From Bacillus sp. PAMC26568 (GTDB lineage Bacteria; Bacillota; Bacilli; Bacillales; Bacillaceae), in contig NZ_CP060137.1 of the NCBI RefSeq assembly GCF_014235785.1, positions 1,984,001 to 2,048,000 of the forward strand: a DNA stretch of 64,000 bases. The letters run 5' to 3'. The notes beneath the pieces are model-generated. The model had not been told where the DNA came from. It did no database searches and saw only the letters and a program-made list of their open reading frames with translations. Shown in pieces: positions 25,264 through 34,137 of this stretch. The stretch's first letter is position 1. The number at the start of each line of letters is the position of its first letter. A program made the position numbers and the translations under genes.

Positions 25264-25880
25264 GAGATAAGATTGCGAAAAGGGCTGCTGAAGAAATCGA
25301 AAATGGCATGATTGTCAATCTTGGAATAGGGATTCCTTCGCTCGTGCCTAACTTTTTAAAGAATAAACCTCAAGTCATGATACAAGCAGAAAATGGAATA
25401 CTCGGCATCGGACCAACCCCAGAGTCAGGTTATGAAGATGGTGCATTATGCAATGCCGCAGGCTACCCTGTTACTCTAGAACGGGGAGCTTCTTATTTTG
25501 ACACGACCACTGCATTTGGCATGATTCGCAGGGGCTGTATTGATTTGACCATTCTTGGTTCACTTCAAGTCAGTGAAAAAGGGGATCTCGCGAATTGGAT
25601 CGTTCCTGGAAAGCGGGTTCCTGGAATGGGCGGCGCAATGGAACTTGCCAGTAAAGCAAAAAGAGTCATTGTTGTCATGAATCATGTGAATAAAAATGGA
25701 GATCCGAAAATTCTTTCAACCTGCACATTGCCGCTTACATCAAAACAATGTGTTGATTTGATTATTACAGACATGGCTGTCATTGAAGTGAACGAATCTG
25801 GACTTTTTCTAAAAGAAATCATGGCTCCTTTCACGGTAGAAGATGTCATCAGATGCACAGGAGCTTCGCTCAATACTTGA
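25242..25880 (+). CDS. yodR: YodR: CoA-transferase-family subunit B
   Basis: A 212-residue ScoB homologue keeping the catalytic glutamate in QAENGILGIGP (about residue 50), with GMIVNLGIGIPSLVPN and LANWIVPGKRVPGMGGAM blocks. It overlaps the end of yodS by 22 bp, indicating translational coupling and a heteromeric enzyme. ATG 25242 is chosen because GGGGTG lies eight bases upstream; TTG 25236 is too close. It is clearly a paralog of scoB at 7.2 kb. Confidence 0.88.
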   Translation: MGMGAEVRDKIAKRAAEEIENGMIVNLGIGIPSLVPNFLKNKPQVMIQAENGILGIGPTPESGYEDGALCNAAGYPVTLERGASYFDTTTAFGMIRRGCIDLTILGSLQVSEKGDLANWIVPGKRVPGMGGAMELASKAKRVIVVMNHVNKNGDPKILSTCTLPLTSKQCVDLIITDMAVIEVNESGLFLKEIMAPFTVEDVIRCTGASLNT

Positions 25881-25892
25881 AGGGGTGATTCA

Positions 25893-27194
25893 ATGAATAA
25901 CCTGAAAGAGCAAGTTTGCATATGGATAGATGAAAATCGAAACAGGGCGATTAAACTTCTGAAAAAAATGGTGGAACAGCGAAGTGTACAGGGGAATGAG
26001 GCTTCGGCACAAGCTGTCGTGCTGGAAAAATGCCGTCAGCTGAGGCTTGATATCGACCTTTGGGAACCAGGGGGCAAACTGCTGAAACAGCATCCGCATT
26101 TTGTTGCGACTAGAACTTCATTTAAAGACAGCCCAAATATTGTCGGCGTTTTAAAAGGAACAGGAGAAGGGAAATCTGTCATTTTAAACGGTCATATCGA
26201 CGTAGTTCCTGAGGGGGATTTAAAGCAGTGGGATGTGGATCCATATCTGGCGGAGGTAAAAGATAATCGTCTGTATGGACGCGGATCGACGGATATGAAA
26301 GGAGGAAACGTCTCGCTCTTGATGGCAATCGAGGCCATAAAAGCATCAGGCATTGCCTTAAAAGGAGATGTCATTTTTCAGAGTGTCATCGAAGAAGAGA
26401 GCGGAGGAGCCGGAACACTGGCAGCGATCTTAAGAGGATATAAAGCAGACGCTGCCATCATTCCGGAGCCTACAAAACTTAAAATTTTCCAAAAGCAGCA
26501 GGGCTCAATGTGGTTCAGGCTGAAAGTAAAGGGACGCTCTGCGCACGGGGGAACGAGGTATGAGGGCGTTAGCGCGATCGAAAAAAGTACACTTGTTGTC
26601 CAGCACATTCTTGAGCTTGAAGCAAAACGCAATGAAAAAATAACAGATCCGCTGTATAAAGGAATACCGATTCCAGTACCGATTAATATAGGGAAAATTG
26701 AAGGCGGGAGCTGGCCATCTTCTGTAGCAGATCTAGTAACGCTGGAAGGCAGATGCGGCATCGCTCCAAATGAAACAATTGAGGAAGTGCAGGCTGAATT
26801 TCAAGGCTTTCTTGAAGAGCTTTCCTCCAAGGATGAATGGTTTAAGGAGCATCCTGTTGAACTTGAATGGTTTGGAGCGAGGTGGATTCCGAATGAAATT
26901 GACAGCCATCATCCTCTTCTGTCCACATTGAAGGATTCCTATAAACAAATCCTTCATGAAGAACCTGTCATCGAGGCATCACCTTGGGGAACGGATGCAG
27001 GTCTCATCTCACATGCTGGTGATATTCCATCAATCGTTTTCGGGCCAGGGGTTACTGAGGTTGCACATTTTCCGAATGAATACATTGAAATTGATAAGAT
27101 GATAGACTGCACAAAGATTCTGGCTGTTTTTCTATTAGAATGGTGCGGTGTTTCTGAACAGAGGTTTTTACAGGATGACCGAAAGGGTAAATAA
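25893..27194 (+). CDS. yodQ: YodQ: M20-family deacylase/peptidase (ArgE/DapE-like)
   Basis: A 433-residue zinc amidohydrolase of family M20. Metal and catalytic motifs: NGHIDVVPEGD, GRGSTDMKGG, EEESGGAGT, IIPEP, and a C-terminal GPGVTEVAHFPNEYI. A dimerisation insert begins near SAHGG. In this locus it probably removes the acetyl group added by YodP from a pathway intermediate. GAAGGGGTGA precedes ATG 25893, 12 bp after yodR. The exact substrate is inferred. Confidence 0.87.
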   Translation: MNNLKEQVCIWIDENRNRAIKLLKKMVEQRSVQGNEASAQAVVLEKCRQLRLDIDLWEPGGKLLKQHPHFVATRTSFKDSPNIVGVLKGTGEGKSVILNGHIDVVPEGDLKQWDVDPYLAEVKDNRLYGRGSTDMKGGNVSLLMAIEAIKASGIALKGDVIFQSVIEEESGGAGTLAAILRGYKADAAIIPEPTKLKIFQKQQGSMWFRLKVKGRSAHGGTRYEGVSAIEKSTLVVQHILELEAKRNEKITDPLYKGIPIPVPINIGKIEGGSWPSSVADLVTLEGRCGIAPNETIEEVQAEFQGFLEELSSKDEWFKEHPVELEWFGARWIPNEIDSHHPLLSTLKDSYKQILHEEPVIEASPWGTDAGLISHAGDIPSIVFGPGVTEVAHFPNEYIEIDKMIDCTKILAVFLLEWCGVSEQRFLQDDRKGK

Positions 27195-27232
27195 TAGAGT
27201 GAGAATGTACTATCTAATTGAGGTGTATTTAA

Positions 27233-28663
27233 ATGAAACAGCATTTATGGATTAATGGACAGCACATTGAAGCAGAAAACTATCAGGATTTACAATCACC
27301 TTACTCTAAGGAACTGCTGGCAGAAGTGGCTATTGCCGGTCAAGATCAAGTAAAAGCAGCGGTAGACGCAGCAAGTGAAGCGATTGGGAAAATGAACGAT
27401 CTTCCTGCGCATAAGCGTGCAGAAATATTACTGAAGACTGCGAATTTGCTTTCAGAACGAAAAGAGGAAGCTGCGGCCATTATTGCGAAAGAAGCAGCTA
27501 AACCAATTAAAACGGCAAGAGCAGAAGTAGATCGAACGGTCATGACGTACACGTTTGCAGCAGAGGAAGCGAGACGATTAAATGGCGAAACGATTTCAAT
27601 GGATGCCGCGCCTGGAGGCGAAAATCGCACTGCTTACACTGTCCGGGAGCCAATTGGAGTCATCGGTGCCATTACGCCTTTTAACTTTCCGATGAATTTG
27701 GTGGCCCATAAGCTCGGACCAGCGTTTGCGGCAGGAAATACGGTTGTGTTAAAACCAGCGACGCAAACTCCTTTAAGCTCTTACTTCATCGGACAGCTTT
27801 TCCATGAAGCGGGATTGCCGGAAGGTGCGCTGAACATTGTAACAGGAAAGGGAAGCGAAATCGGCAAGTACTTTACGTCAGATGAGCGTATCAAAGCCCT
27901 GACGTTTACAGGCAGCCCAGACGTTGGCAAAACGCTGAAAAAACAGGCAGGCATGAGAAAAACATTGCTTGAATTAGGATCGAATTCTGCAGTTATTGTC
28001 GGGGATGATGTCGATGTTTCAAAGGTCGCTCCAAGGTGTGTGACAGGTGCGTTCGCTTATGCAGGGCAGGTGTGCATATCCGTTCAGCGTATATATGTTC
28101 ACGAAAACGTATTTGATGAATTCGTTCAAAAAGCCGTTGAAGAAACGAAAAAACTCAAACTCGGCAATCCGCTGGATGAAGAGACGGATTTGTCCTCCTT
28201 AATCTCAGGCGATGATGTAGATCGGGCAATTTCTTGGATTAAAGAAGCGGCAGAAACAGGTGCAGCTATAGCATGCGGCGGGAAATCAGAGGACAATCAA
28301 ACCGTTTTGCCGACCATTTTATTAAATGTCTCTTCAGACGTAAACCTTTCCTGTCAGGAAGCATTTGCTCCCATTGTCATCATCAATTCCTTTAAAGACT
28401 TTGATGAGGCAATTGAAGAAGTAAATAACTCAAGATACGGACTGCAGGCAGGAGTATTTACGAATCAAGTAGACCTTGCATTTCAAGCAGCAAAAGCATT
28501 GCACGTTGGAGGAGTCATGATAAATGATATCCCAACATTCCGTGTTGATCACATGCCATACGGCGGTGTGAAGGACAGCGGCTTTGGCAGAGAAGGCATT
28601 AAATACGCAATTGAAGAACTGACAGAATTGAAGTTAATTTCGTTTAACCATACGAAGATCTGA
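27233..28663 (+). CDS. NAD(P)-dependent aldehyde dehydrogenase
   Basis: A 476-residue ALDH-superfamily enzyme. Family motifs: GVIGAITPFNFPMNLVAHK, the cofactor loop FTGSPDVGK, LLELGSNSA with the general-base Glu near 247, and GQVCIS with the nucleophile Cys near 281. It lies between yodQ and yodP, a position not occupied in the B. subtilis yod operon, and probably oxidises a semialdehyde formed late in lysine breakdown. A strong terminator follows. It starts 38 bp after yodQ with TTGAGGTG as ribosome site. Confidence 0.88.
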   Translation: MKQHLWINGQHIEAENYQDLQSPYSKELLAEVAIAGQDQVKAAVDAASEAIGKMNDLPAHKRAEILLKTANLLSERKEEAAAIIAKEAAKPIKTARAEVDRTVMTYTFAAEEARRLNGETISMDAAPGGENRTAYTVREPIGVIGAITPFNFPMNLVAHKLGPAFAAGNTVVLKPATQTPLSSYFIGQLFHEAGLPEGALNIVTGKGSEIGKYFTSDERIKALTFTGSPDVGKTLKKQAGMRKTLLELGSNSAVIVGDDVDVSKVAPRCVTGAFAYAGQVCISVQRIYVHENVFDEFVQKAVEETKKLKLGNPLDEETDLSSLISGDDVDRAISWIKEAAETGAAIACGGKSEDNQTVLPTILLNVSSDVNLSCQEAFAPIVIINSFKDFDEAIEEVNNSRYGLQAGVFTNQVDLAFQAAKALHVGGVMINDIPTFRVDHMPYGGVKDSGFGREGIKYAIEELTELKLISFNHTKI

Positions 28664-28671
28664 AGCCTGAA

Positions 28672-28707
28672 AAAAATAGAGTGTGGTTCGCTGCACTCTA
28701 TTTTTTT
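28672..28707 (+). terminator. Terminator between the aldehyde dehydrogenase and yodP
   Basis: AAAATAGAGTG and CACTCTATTTT pair around a ten-base loop, followed by T residues. It divides the kam locus into two transcription units. Confidence 0.88.
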
Positions 28708-28747
28708 GAGTTGAAATTTAGGATTTTTTTCCAATGGGGGTATGACC

Positions 28748-29602
28748 TTGAAAAAAAAATATTCCGAACAGAAAACATTAACTGCAATTAGCTACCGAGC
28801 TGAAGCCGTTCTTGATTATTTTAACGAACGTGTGAGAATCGATGATTATCGGGGAAATGCAGAAAACATGGTGAATGATGTCACGGAAATCGCCGCAAAT
28901 AATAAATTCACAAAAATCATTGTAAAAACAAGAGCTGCTGATATTTTCACCTTGCTAAGTCATCAATATCAGCTTGAAGCTCTCATTACCAATTACTTTC
29001 ATGGAGATGACGCTTATTTTTTCACAAAGTATTTGAGTGAAGAACGAAGAAAGACTAACGATTGGATCGAGCAAGACAGCATCATCTCTTCCATTTATAA
29101 AAAAGAGAAATCAGATCACATTCAGTCGTTAGAGTTTGAAATCAGGATCGCAGCTGAATACGATGCAAAGCCGCTGGCTGCATTATACAGTCAAGTATTC
29201 GAAGTCTATCCGACACCCCTTCACTCAAGCGAGTACATAAAAAAGACGATGACAGAAGGTACGATTTATTTCCTTGTCAAACAAGGAGAAAGAATCGTTA
29301 GTGCAGCATCAGCGGAAATCAATCAAACGTATCACAATGCTGAAATAACGGATTGTGCGACCTTGCCGGAAGTCAGGAAACATAAATTAATGAGAAGCCT
29401 CATTCTAGCTATAGAGGAAAAACTGCGTGAGAAAGGCATTTTTTGTGCTTATTCCATTGCACGGGCAGCCTCTTTCGGAATGAACGCTGTTTTGCACCAG
29501 CTAGGCTATGAATATACAGGCAGACTTACAAATAATTGTGTGATCAGCACGGATATTGAAAACATGAATGTGTGGTGCAAAGATCTATCTGCCGAAAATT
29601 GA
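28748..29602 (+). CDS. yodP: YodP/AblB: beta-lysine N6-acetyltransferase
   Basis: A protein of about 284 residues with a family-specific N-terminal half and a C-terminal GNAT domain (AALYSQVFEVYPTPLHSSEYIKKTM, YHNAEITDCATLPEVRKHKL, SIARAASFGMNAVLHQLGYEYTGRL). This is the pattern of AblB, which acetylates beta-lysine made by KamA. GGGGG is one base from ATG 28742 but seven from TTG 28748, so the TTG is preferred; the difference is two residues. It is the first gene after the internal terminator, 50 bp upstream of the activator gene. Confidence 0.88.
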   Translation: MKKKYSEQKTLTAISYRAEAVLDYFNERVRIDDYRGNAENMVNDVTEIAANNKFTKIIVKTRAADIFTLLSHQYQLEALITNYFHGDDAYFFTKYLSEERRKTNDWIEQDSIISSIYKKEKSDHIQSLEFEIRIAAEYDAKPLAALYSQVFEVYPTPLHSSEYIKKTMTEGTIYFLVKQGERIVSAASAEINQTYHNAEITDCATLPEVRKHKLMRSLILAIEEKLREKGIFCAYSIARAASFGMNAVLHQLGYEYTGRLTNNCVISTDIENMNVWCKDLSAEN

Positions 29603-29651
29603 GCAGATGGTGCCGAAAATTAAGCACTTGTTGACAAGGGGGGTACAGTCA

Positions 29652-31052
29652 TTGACGGATCCAAATCGGGAGAAAATGATTCATCATATTTTAGAAACGA
29701 TTGACGAGGGCATCCATGCAGTAGATGAAAATGGAATGACTGTTTTTTATAATGAAATTGCGGCCTATCATGATGGATTAAAAGTTGATGAAGTGGTTGG
29801 CAAGCATTTGTTTGATGTTTTTCCGTCTCTCTCTGAGGAAACGAGTACCCTGTTGAAAGTCATTAAAACGAAAAAGCCCATATACCATCATTCTCAGACT
29901 TACATTAATGTAAAAGGCGAAAAAATTGAGACCGTTAATACAAGCTTGCCGATACTATCGGAAAACAAAGTCATTGGAGCGGTTGAAATCGCGAAGGATT
30001 ACTCTGCAATAAAGCGATTGACAGAAAGACTTGCCGATCTTCAAAAGCAGCTGTATTCACCTGAAAAAATGGAAGGATCAAACGGAACAAGATATGTGCT
30101 CGATGACATCATCACAACAAGCAAAAACGTAATAATCATAAAAAGCTTAGTAAAAAAAGTCGCGAAAACTTCCTCAAATGTTCTCGTCTATGGTGAAACA
30201 GGAACTGGAAAAGAATTAATCGTACAAGCCATCCACAACGAATCAAAGCGCCGAGATGCCCCCTTTATTGCTCAAAACTGTGCAGCCTTGCCTGAAGCAT
30301 TGCTTGAAAGTCTTTTATTCGGCACAGCTAAAGGAAGCTATACAGGAGCTGTTGACCGAGCAGGCTTGTTTGAACTGTCTCACGGCGGCACGCTTTTTCT
30401 GGATGAACTGCAGTCCATGCCTTTAAATCTCCAGGCAAAACTGCTGCGGGTGATTGACGATGGAACGATCAGAAGAATAGGCAGCAGCCATGCGGTTACC
30501 GTTGATGTAAGAGTGATTGCTGCAATGAATGTTACCCCTGAGCAATGCTTGACTGAGAATAAAATAAGGGAAGATCTCTATTTTCGCTTAAACGTCTTTG
30601 GCATCAGCCTTCCACCACTAAGAGAACGAAAACTTGATCTTCCTTTATTGATTACTTCATTTATAAAAATGTACAATCATGAATTTCAAAAACGGGTTGC
30701 GTCTATAACAGAAGAAGCCCAAAACTTACTATCCCTGCATCATTGGCCCGGGAATGTGAGGGAATTAAAGCATTGCATTGAGTATGCGATGAATATGTGC
30801 GATGATGATGCCCTTTTGCTAGAACATCTTCCTCCATATTTAGTGAAAAATAATCATAGACCAGAGAAGGCAGCCTCCCTTCACGACAAAATGTTCATGA
30901 TGGAAAAGGAAATCATTCAAGAAGCCCTTACACATTGTGACGGGAACATTTTGAAGGCGGCAAAACTCCTTCAAATTCCGAGACAAACGCTGCAATACAA
31001 GCTCAAAAAATACTCTCCTGACCAATTTTCGGCATCTAAAGCGAAAACATAA
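29652..31052 (+). CDS. PAS-domain sigma-54-dependent activator of kamA (KamR-like)
   Basis: A 466-residue enhancer-binding protein with a PAS domain (about 10-120, IHAVDENGMTVFYNE), AAA+ core with Walker A GETGTGKE near 181, the sigma-54 loop as GSYTGA near 227, Walker B GGTLFLDELQSM near 246, and a Fis-type helix-turn-helix (GNILKAAKLLQIPRQTLQ). TTG 29652 lies after AAGGGGGG; the frame itself is open back to 29568, overlapping yodP. A sigma-54 promoter follows immediately, before kamA. This matches the KamR arrangement known from B. thuringiensis. Confidence 0.9.
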   Translation: MTDPNREKMIHHILETIDEGIHAVDENGMTVFYNEIAAYHDGLKVDEVVGKHLFDVFPSLSEETSTLLKVIKTKKPIYHHSQTYINVKGEKIETVNTSLPILSENKVIGAVEIAKDYSAIKRLTERLADLQKQLYSPEKMEGSNGTRYVLDDIITTSKNVIIIKSLVKKVAKTSSNVLVYGETGTGKELIVQAIHNESKRRDAPFIAQNCAALPEALLESLLFGTAKGSYTGAVDRAGLFELSHGGTLFLDELQSMPLNLQAKLLRVIDDGTIRRIGSSHAVTVDVRVIAAMNVTPEQCLTENKIREDLYFRLNVFGISLPPLRERKLDLPLLITSFIKMYNHEFQKRVASITEEAQNLLSLHHWPGNVRELKHCIEYAMNMCDDDALLLEHLPPYLVKNNHRPEKAASLHDKMFMMEKEIIQEALTHCDGNILKAAKLLQIPRQTLQYKLKKYSPDQFSASKAKT

Positions 31053-31086
31053 TCTATGTATGTTAATTTCCCGCGGTTCAGTCACA

Positions 31087-31104
31087 TTGGCATGGTTTTT
31101 GCAT
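31087..31104 (+). promoter_or_regulatory. Sigma-54 promoter of kamA
   Basis: TTGGCATGGTTTTTGCAT has GG (31089-31090) and GC (31101-31102) ten bases apart, the exact -24/-12 geometry. It lies between the activator gene and kamA. No clear repeated activator site was found in the short intergenic gap; it may lie inside the activator gene. Confidence 0.9.
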
Positions 31105-31139
31105 GTAATAATGGTAAAGACCGAAATGGGGGAACTTCC

Positions 31140-32552
31140 ATGAAATACGATCTATACAAGCCAAAGCGAGACTGGAAAGACATCGAGCTTTGGAAAAATG
31201 TAACAGATGAGCAGTGGAATGACTGGCTATGGCAGCTGACAAATACAATCCGTACGTTAGATGACTTAAAAAAGGTTATCAATTTAACTCCAGATGAAGA
31301 AGAAGGGGTTAAAATTTCAACGAAAACGATCCCCTTAAATATTACTCCATACTATGCCTGGCTCATGAACGAAGATGATCCAAGATGTCCGATTCGCATG
31401 CAGTCTGTTCCGATTTCACAAGAACTATACAAAACAAAATATGACCTGGAAGATCCGCTACATGAGGATGAAGATTCACCTGTGCCAGGCCTGACACACC
31501 GCTATCCAGATCGTGTGCTTTTTCTTGTGACGAATCAATGCTCCATGTATTGCAGGTATTGCACGAGAAGACGTTTCTCAGGCCAGATTGGGATGGGTGT
31601 GCCGAAGAAACAGCTTGATGACGCAATCAATTATATTGCACAAACGCCAGAAGTACGTGATGTGCTGATTTCAGGCGGTGACGGGCTGTTAATCAATGAC
31701 ACAATCCTTGAATATATTTTGAAAAATCTTCGCGCAATCGATCACGTTGAAATTATTAGGATCGGGACACGTGCGCCGGTGGTATTTCCGCAGAGAATCA
31801 CAGAAAATCTCTGCAATATCCTGAAAAAGTATCATCCAGTCTGGCTGAATACGCATTTTAACACATCAATAGAAATCACCGAAGAATCCAAAAAGGCATG
31901 TGAGATGCTTGTGAACTCAGGCGTGCCTGTCGGCAATCAGGCCGTTATTCTGGCAGGAATTAATGATAGTGTTCAAATTATGAAAAAGCTGATGCATGAT
32001 CTCGTTAAAATCCGTGTCAGACCTTATTATATTTATCAATGTGATTTGTCAGAAGGTATTGGTCATTTCCGTGCACCTGTTTCGAAAGGACTTGAAATTA
32101 TTGAAGGGCTGCGCGGACATACAAGTGGATATTCGGTGCCGACTTTTGTCGTTGACGCACCTGGCGGCGGCGGTAAAATTGCTCTGCAGCCAAACTATTT
32201 AATCTCTCAAAGTCCTGATAAAGTTGTGCTTCGTAATTTTGAAGGCGTCATCACAACCTATCCGGAACCGGAAAATTATACACCAGGTCTTGCTGATGAT
32301 TATTTTAATGAGATTTATCCTGATTCTGCATCTAAGAAATCATTAGCTGGAATTGCAGGTCTATACGAGGATGCCCAATTTAATCTCGTTCCTGATGGAT
32401 TAGGGCGCATCAATCGAAGAAAAACGTTTGAAACCAATCCCGAACATACGACATTAAAGGATAAACGGGGCAAAAGGGATGAATTAAAGGACAAAAAGTT
32501 CAGGGCACAGCTTTTAAAATCAGAAGAAAAGAAGGCTGCAGAAAATGAGTAA
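31140..32552 (+). CDS. kamA: L-lysine 2,3-aminomutase
   Basis: A 470-residue radical-SAM, PLP-dependent enzyme. The iron-sulfur motif CSMYCRYC has cysteines at about 134, 138 and 141, and the PLP lysine is in GGGGKIALQP at about 346; the HFNTSIEIT and IYQCDLSEGIGHFR blocks are diagnostic. It converts L-lysine to (S)-beta-lysine. ATG 31140 follows GGGGGAAC. The basic, lysine-rich tail is typical of Bacillus KamA. It overlaps yokU by eight bases. Confidence 0.96.
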   Translation: MKYDLYKPKRDWKDIELWKNVTDEQWNDWLWQLTNTIRTLDDLKKVINLTPDEEEGVKISTKTIPLNITPYYAWLMNEDDPRCPIRMQSVPISQELYKTKYDLEDPLHEDEDSPVPGLTHRYPDRVLFLVTNQCSMYCRYCTRRRFSGQIGMGVPKKQLDDAINYIAQTPEVRDVLISGGDGLLINDTILEYILKNLRAIDHVEIIRIGTRAPVVFPQRITENLCNILKKYHPVWLNTHFNTSIEITEESKKACEMLVNSGVPVGNQAVILAGINDSVQIMKKLMHDLVKIRVRPYYIYQCDLSEGIGHFRAPVSKGLEIIEGLRGHTSGYSVPTFVVDAPGGGGKIALQPNYLISQSPDKVVLRNFEGVITTYPEPENYTPGLADDYFNEIYPDSASKKSLAGIAGLYEDAQFNLVPDGLGRINRRKTFETNPEHTTLKDKRGKRDELKDKKFRAQLLKSEEKKAAENE

Positions 32553-32826
32553 GCGCTGCGACTGGTGTGAATCCCAAAATGCCAAGCAATCAAGCAACCT
32601 TGTTCACTGGGAGCTCCCCGATGGTTCTCGTGCGATTGAGATTTCAAATACACCATGCATTGCCTGCCCAGATTGCGGCATCAGCTATCAAAGTGAACAA
32701 ACGATTGACGAAATTGAAAATCAGCTTTTGCTCATTGCTGTTAAAGAGCTGCCAAACACCGTTGAATTTGAAGAATTAATGAAGTGGAAACGTCACTTGA
32801 AACGCAACTATTTTGATTTCAGCTAA
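32545..32826 (+). CDS. yokU: YokU family zinc-ribbon protein
   Basis: A 93-residue protein with two CxxC pairs, CDWC at residues 5-8 and CPDCGISYQ near 41, typical of the YokU family found directly after kamA in Bacillus. Function is unknown; linkage suggests a helper in KamA expression or cluster assembly, which is speculation. The start overlaps the end of kamA (ATGA-type arrangement), so translation is coupled. Confidence 0.9.
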   Translation: MSKRCDWCESQNAKQSSNLVHWELPDGSRAIEISNTPCIACPDCGISYQSEQTIDEIENQLLLIAVKELPNTVEFEELMKWKRHLKRNYFDFS

Positions 32827-32905
32827 GCGGGAGAGTTTTCTTCTTGACCAATACACGTTATAATGGTGTCACTTTCGAAACGTTATTGCGACAGGGGGAT
32901 TTTTC

Positions 32906-33139
32906 GTGAAATCTTTTTACCACTATTTAATGAAATACCGTCATCCTAAACCAGCAGATGACATTAGCAGATTTGCAAACGATGCCTATGATGATCACAG
33001 CTTTCCAAAATCCTCAGATGATTACCATGACATCAGTTCGTATTTAGAATTAAATGGGTCCTATCTTCAAAGTCTTGTCATTTTTGATGAAGCATGGGAA
33101 TTGTATGAGACAGAAATTTTGAAAAAAACCACGATCTAA
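32906..33139 (+). CDS. yozE: YozE family (UPF0346) protein
   Basis: A 77-residue acidic protein beginning SFYHYLMKYRHPKPADDISRFANDAYDDHSFPK, the signature of the YozE/UPF0346 SAM-like helical domain. Its cellular role is unknown. GTG 32906 follows GGGGGAT. It stands 80 bp after yokU and is followed by a terminator, closing the kam region. Confidence 0.93.
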   Translation: MKSFYHYLMKYRHPKPADDISRFANDAYDDHSFPKSSDDYHDISSYLELNGSYLQSLVIFDEAWELYETEILKKTTI

Positions 33140-33205
33140 AAAAACAACTCACTCAGTGGGTAACGGATTCTGTTCAGGGGTTGCAAGTAATTCGAAATGT
33201 AATTC

Positions 33206-33240
33206 GCACACCATTTAGCTGTTAAAATGGTGTGCTTTTT
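33206..33240 (+). terminator. Terminator closing the kam region
   Basis: GCACACCATTT and AAATGGTGTGC are perfect complements around an eight-base loop, followed by TTTTT. Confidence 0.9.
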
Positions 33241-33243
33241 CAT

Positions 33244-33435
33244 TTATATGTTTGAGGTGGGATATTGGACAATTAAATGATTGTAGCTGTGATTTTTAAT
33301 TCCAATGCCAGGAATGGAACGGATAATTGTATACTCTTCAAACTCCTGTGCCAGCCGGTCTATTTCTTCTTCTAAGATTAATAGATATCCTTTTTGATGA
33401 AGAAGCATGTTCATATACATATTCAAACTAAACAA
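33244..33435 (-). mobile_element. IS110-family transposase remnant
   Basis: The minus-strand frame gives LLILEEEIDRLAQEFEEYTIIRSIPGIGIK, the start of the C-terminal transposase_20 domain of IS110/IS1111-type transposases (IxxLPGIG), after which the frame runs into unrelated sequence. Neither the N-terminal DEDD catalytic domain nor the end of the C-terminal domain is present. It is an inactive fragment marking past insertion beside the kam locus. Confidence 0.75.
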
Positions 33436-33510
33436 ATGGCTCTTATATAAGGTTTCTTTGATAGGATTCCGCCTTGCTTATCAATTTATTTTTGTTAGTA
33501 ATTGTACCAT

Positions 33511-34137
33511 TTATCTTTTAAACAATCGTCTTAACAGCTTGTTATGTAGTTTTGATAAAGTAAGCAGTACTATGATAGAGCCTGCTAAAGTTAATGACAT
33601 ATCCCATTGTGCATCCCAAAAATCACCTTGTGTTCCCAAAAAGTCTTTTGAAGCTTTTCCACCTTTTGAAATAATAGAAGCTAACCATTCTATAATTTCA
33701 TATAAGGCTCCAATTGCAAGTGCAAAACTTAAAGTGACAGCAAATAACCAAGGACCTTTTGTTAGAGGGGTTTTACGTATTAATATTTCTCTAATAACAA
33801 TAGTCAATAGACCTTTTAGTAAATGTCCAAACCGATCATAGTGGTTCCGCTTTAAATCAAAATAATCTTGAATCCAATTAAATAGGGGAACTTTTGAATA
33901 GGTATAGTGAGCACCGATGAACATAGTAATCGAAAGAACAGCAATAATGAAATATGATAATGTGGTGAAACGAAACTTATTGTACGATGCAATTAAAATA
34001 ACCAGTACCACAACGGATGGAAGTACTTCCATAGTCCATATCAAGTATCCTTCTGGCTTAATAACTGACCAAATAAAGACTGAAGTAACTAGCGATAGTA
34101 ATAATATATGAATCGTTATGCTTTTATCTTTTCCCAT
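33511..34137 (-). CDS. DUF2238 (YjdF-like) membrane protein
   Basis: A 208-residue protein with about six transmembrane helices and the DUF2238 signatures HYTYSKVPLFNWIQDYFDLKRNHYDRFGHLLKG-type block and YEIIEWLAS ... FLGTQGDFWDAQWDM. The role is unknown. GGAGA precedes the ATG at 34137; the frame is open to 34188 but without ribosome site. A second, broken copy of the same gene lies at 37741-37904 on the same strand. Confidence 0.87.
   Translation of the reverse strand: MGKDKSITIHILLLSLVTSVFIWSVIKPEGYLIWTMEVLPSVVVLVILIASYNKFRFTTLSYFIIAVLSITMFIGAHYTYSKVPLFNWIQDYFDLKRNHYDRFGHLLKGLLTIVIREILIRKTPLTKGPWLFAVTLSFALAIGALYEIIEWLASIISKGGKASKDFLGTQGDFWDAQWDMSLTLAGSIIVLLTLSKLHNKLLRRLFKR

Noticed and set aside
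26378..26761. 127-codon minus-strand frame opposite yodQ
   Set aside because: It is explained by codon bias of yodQ on the other strand; no start context.
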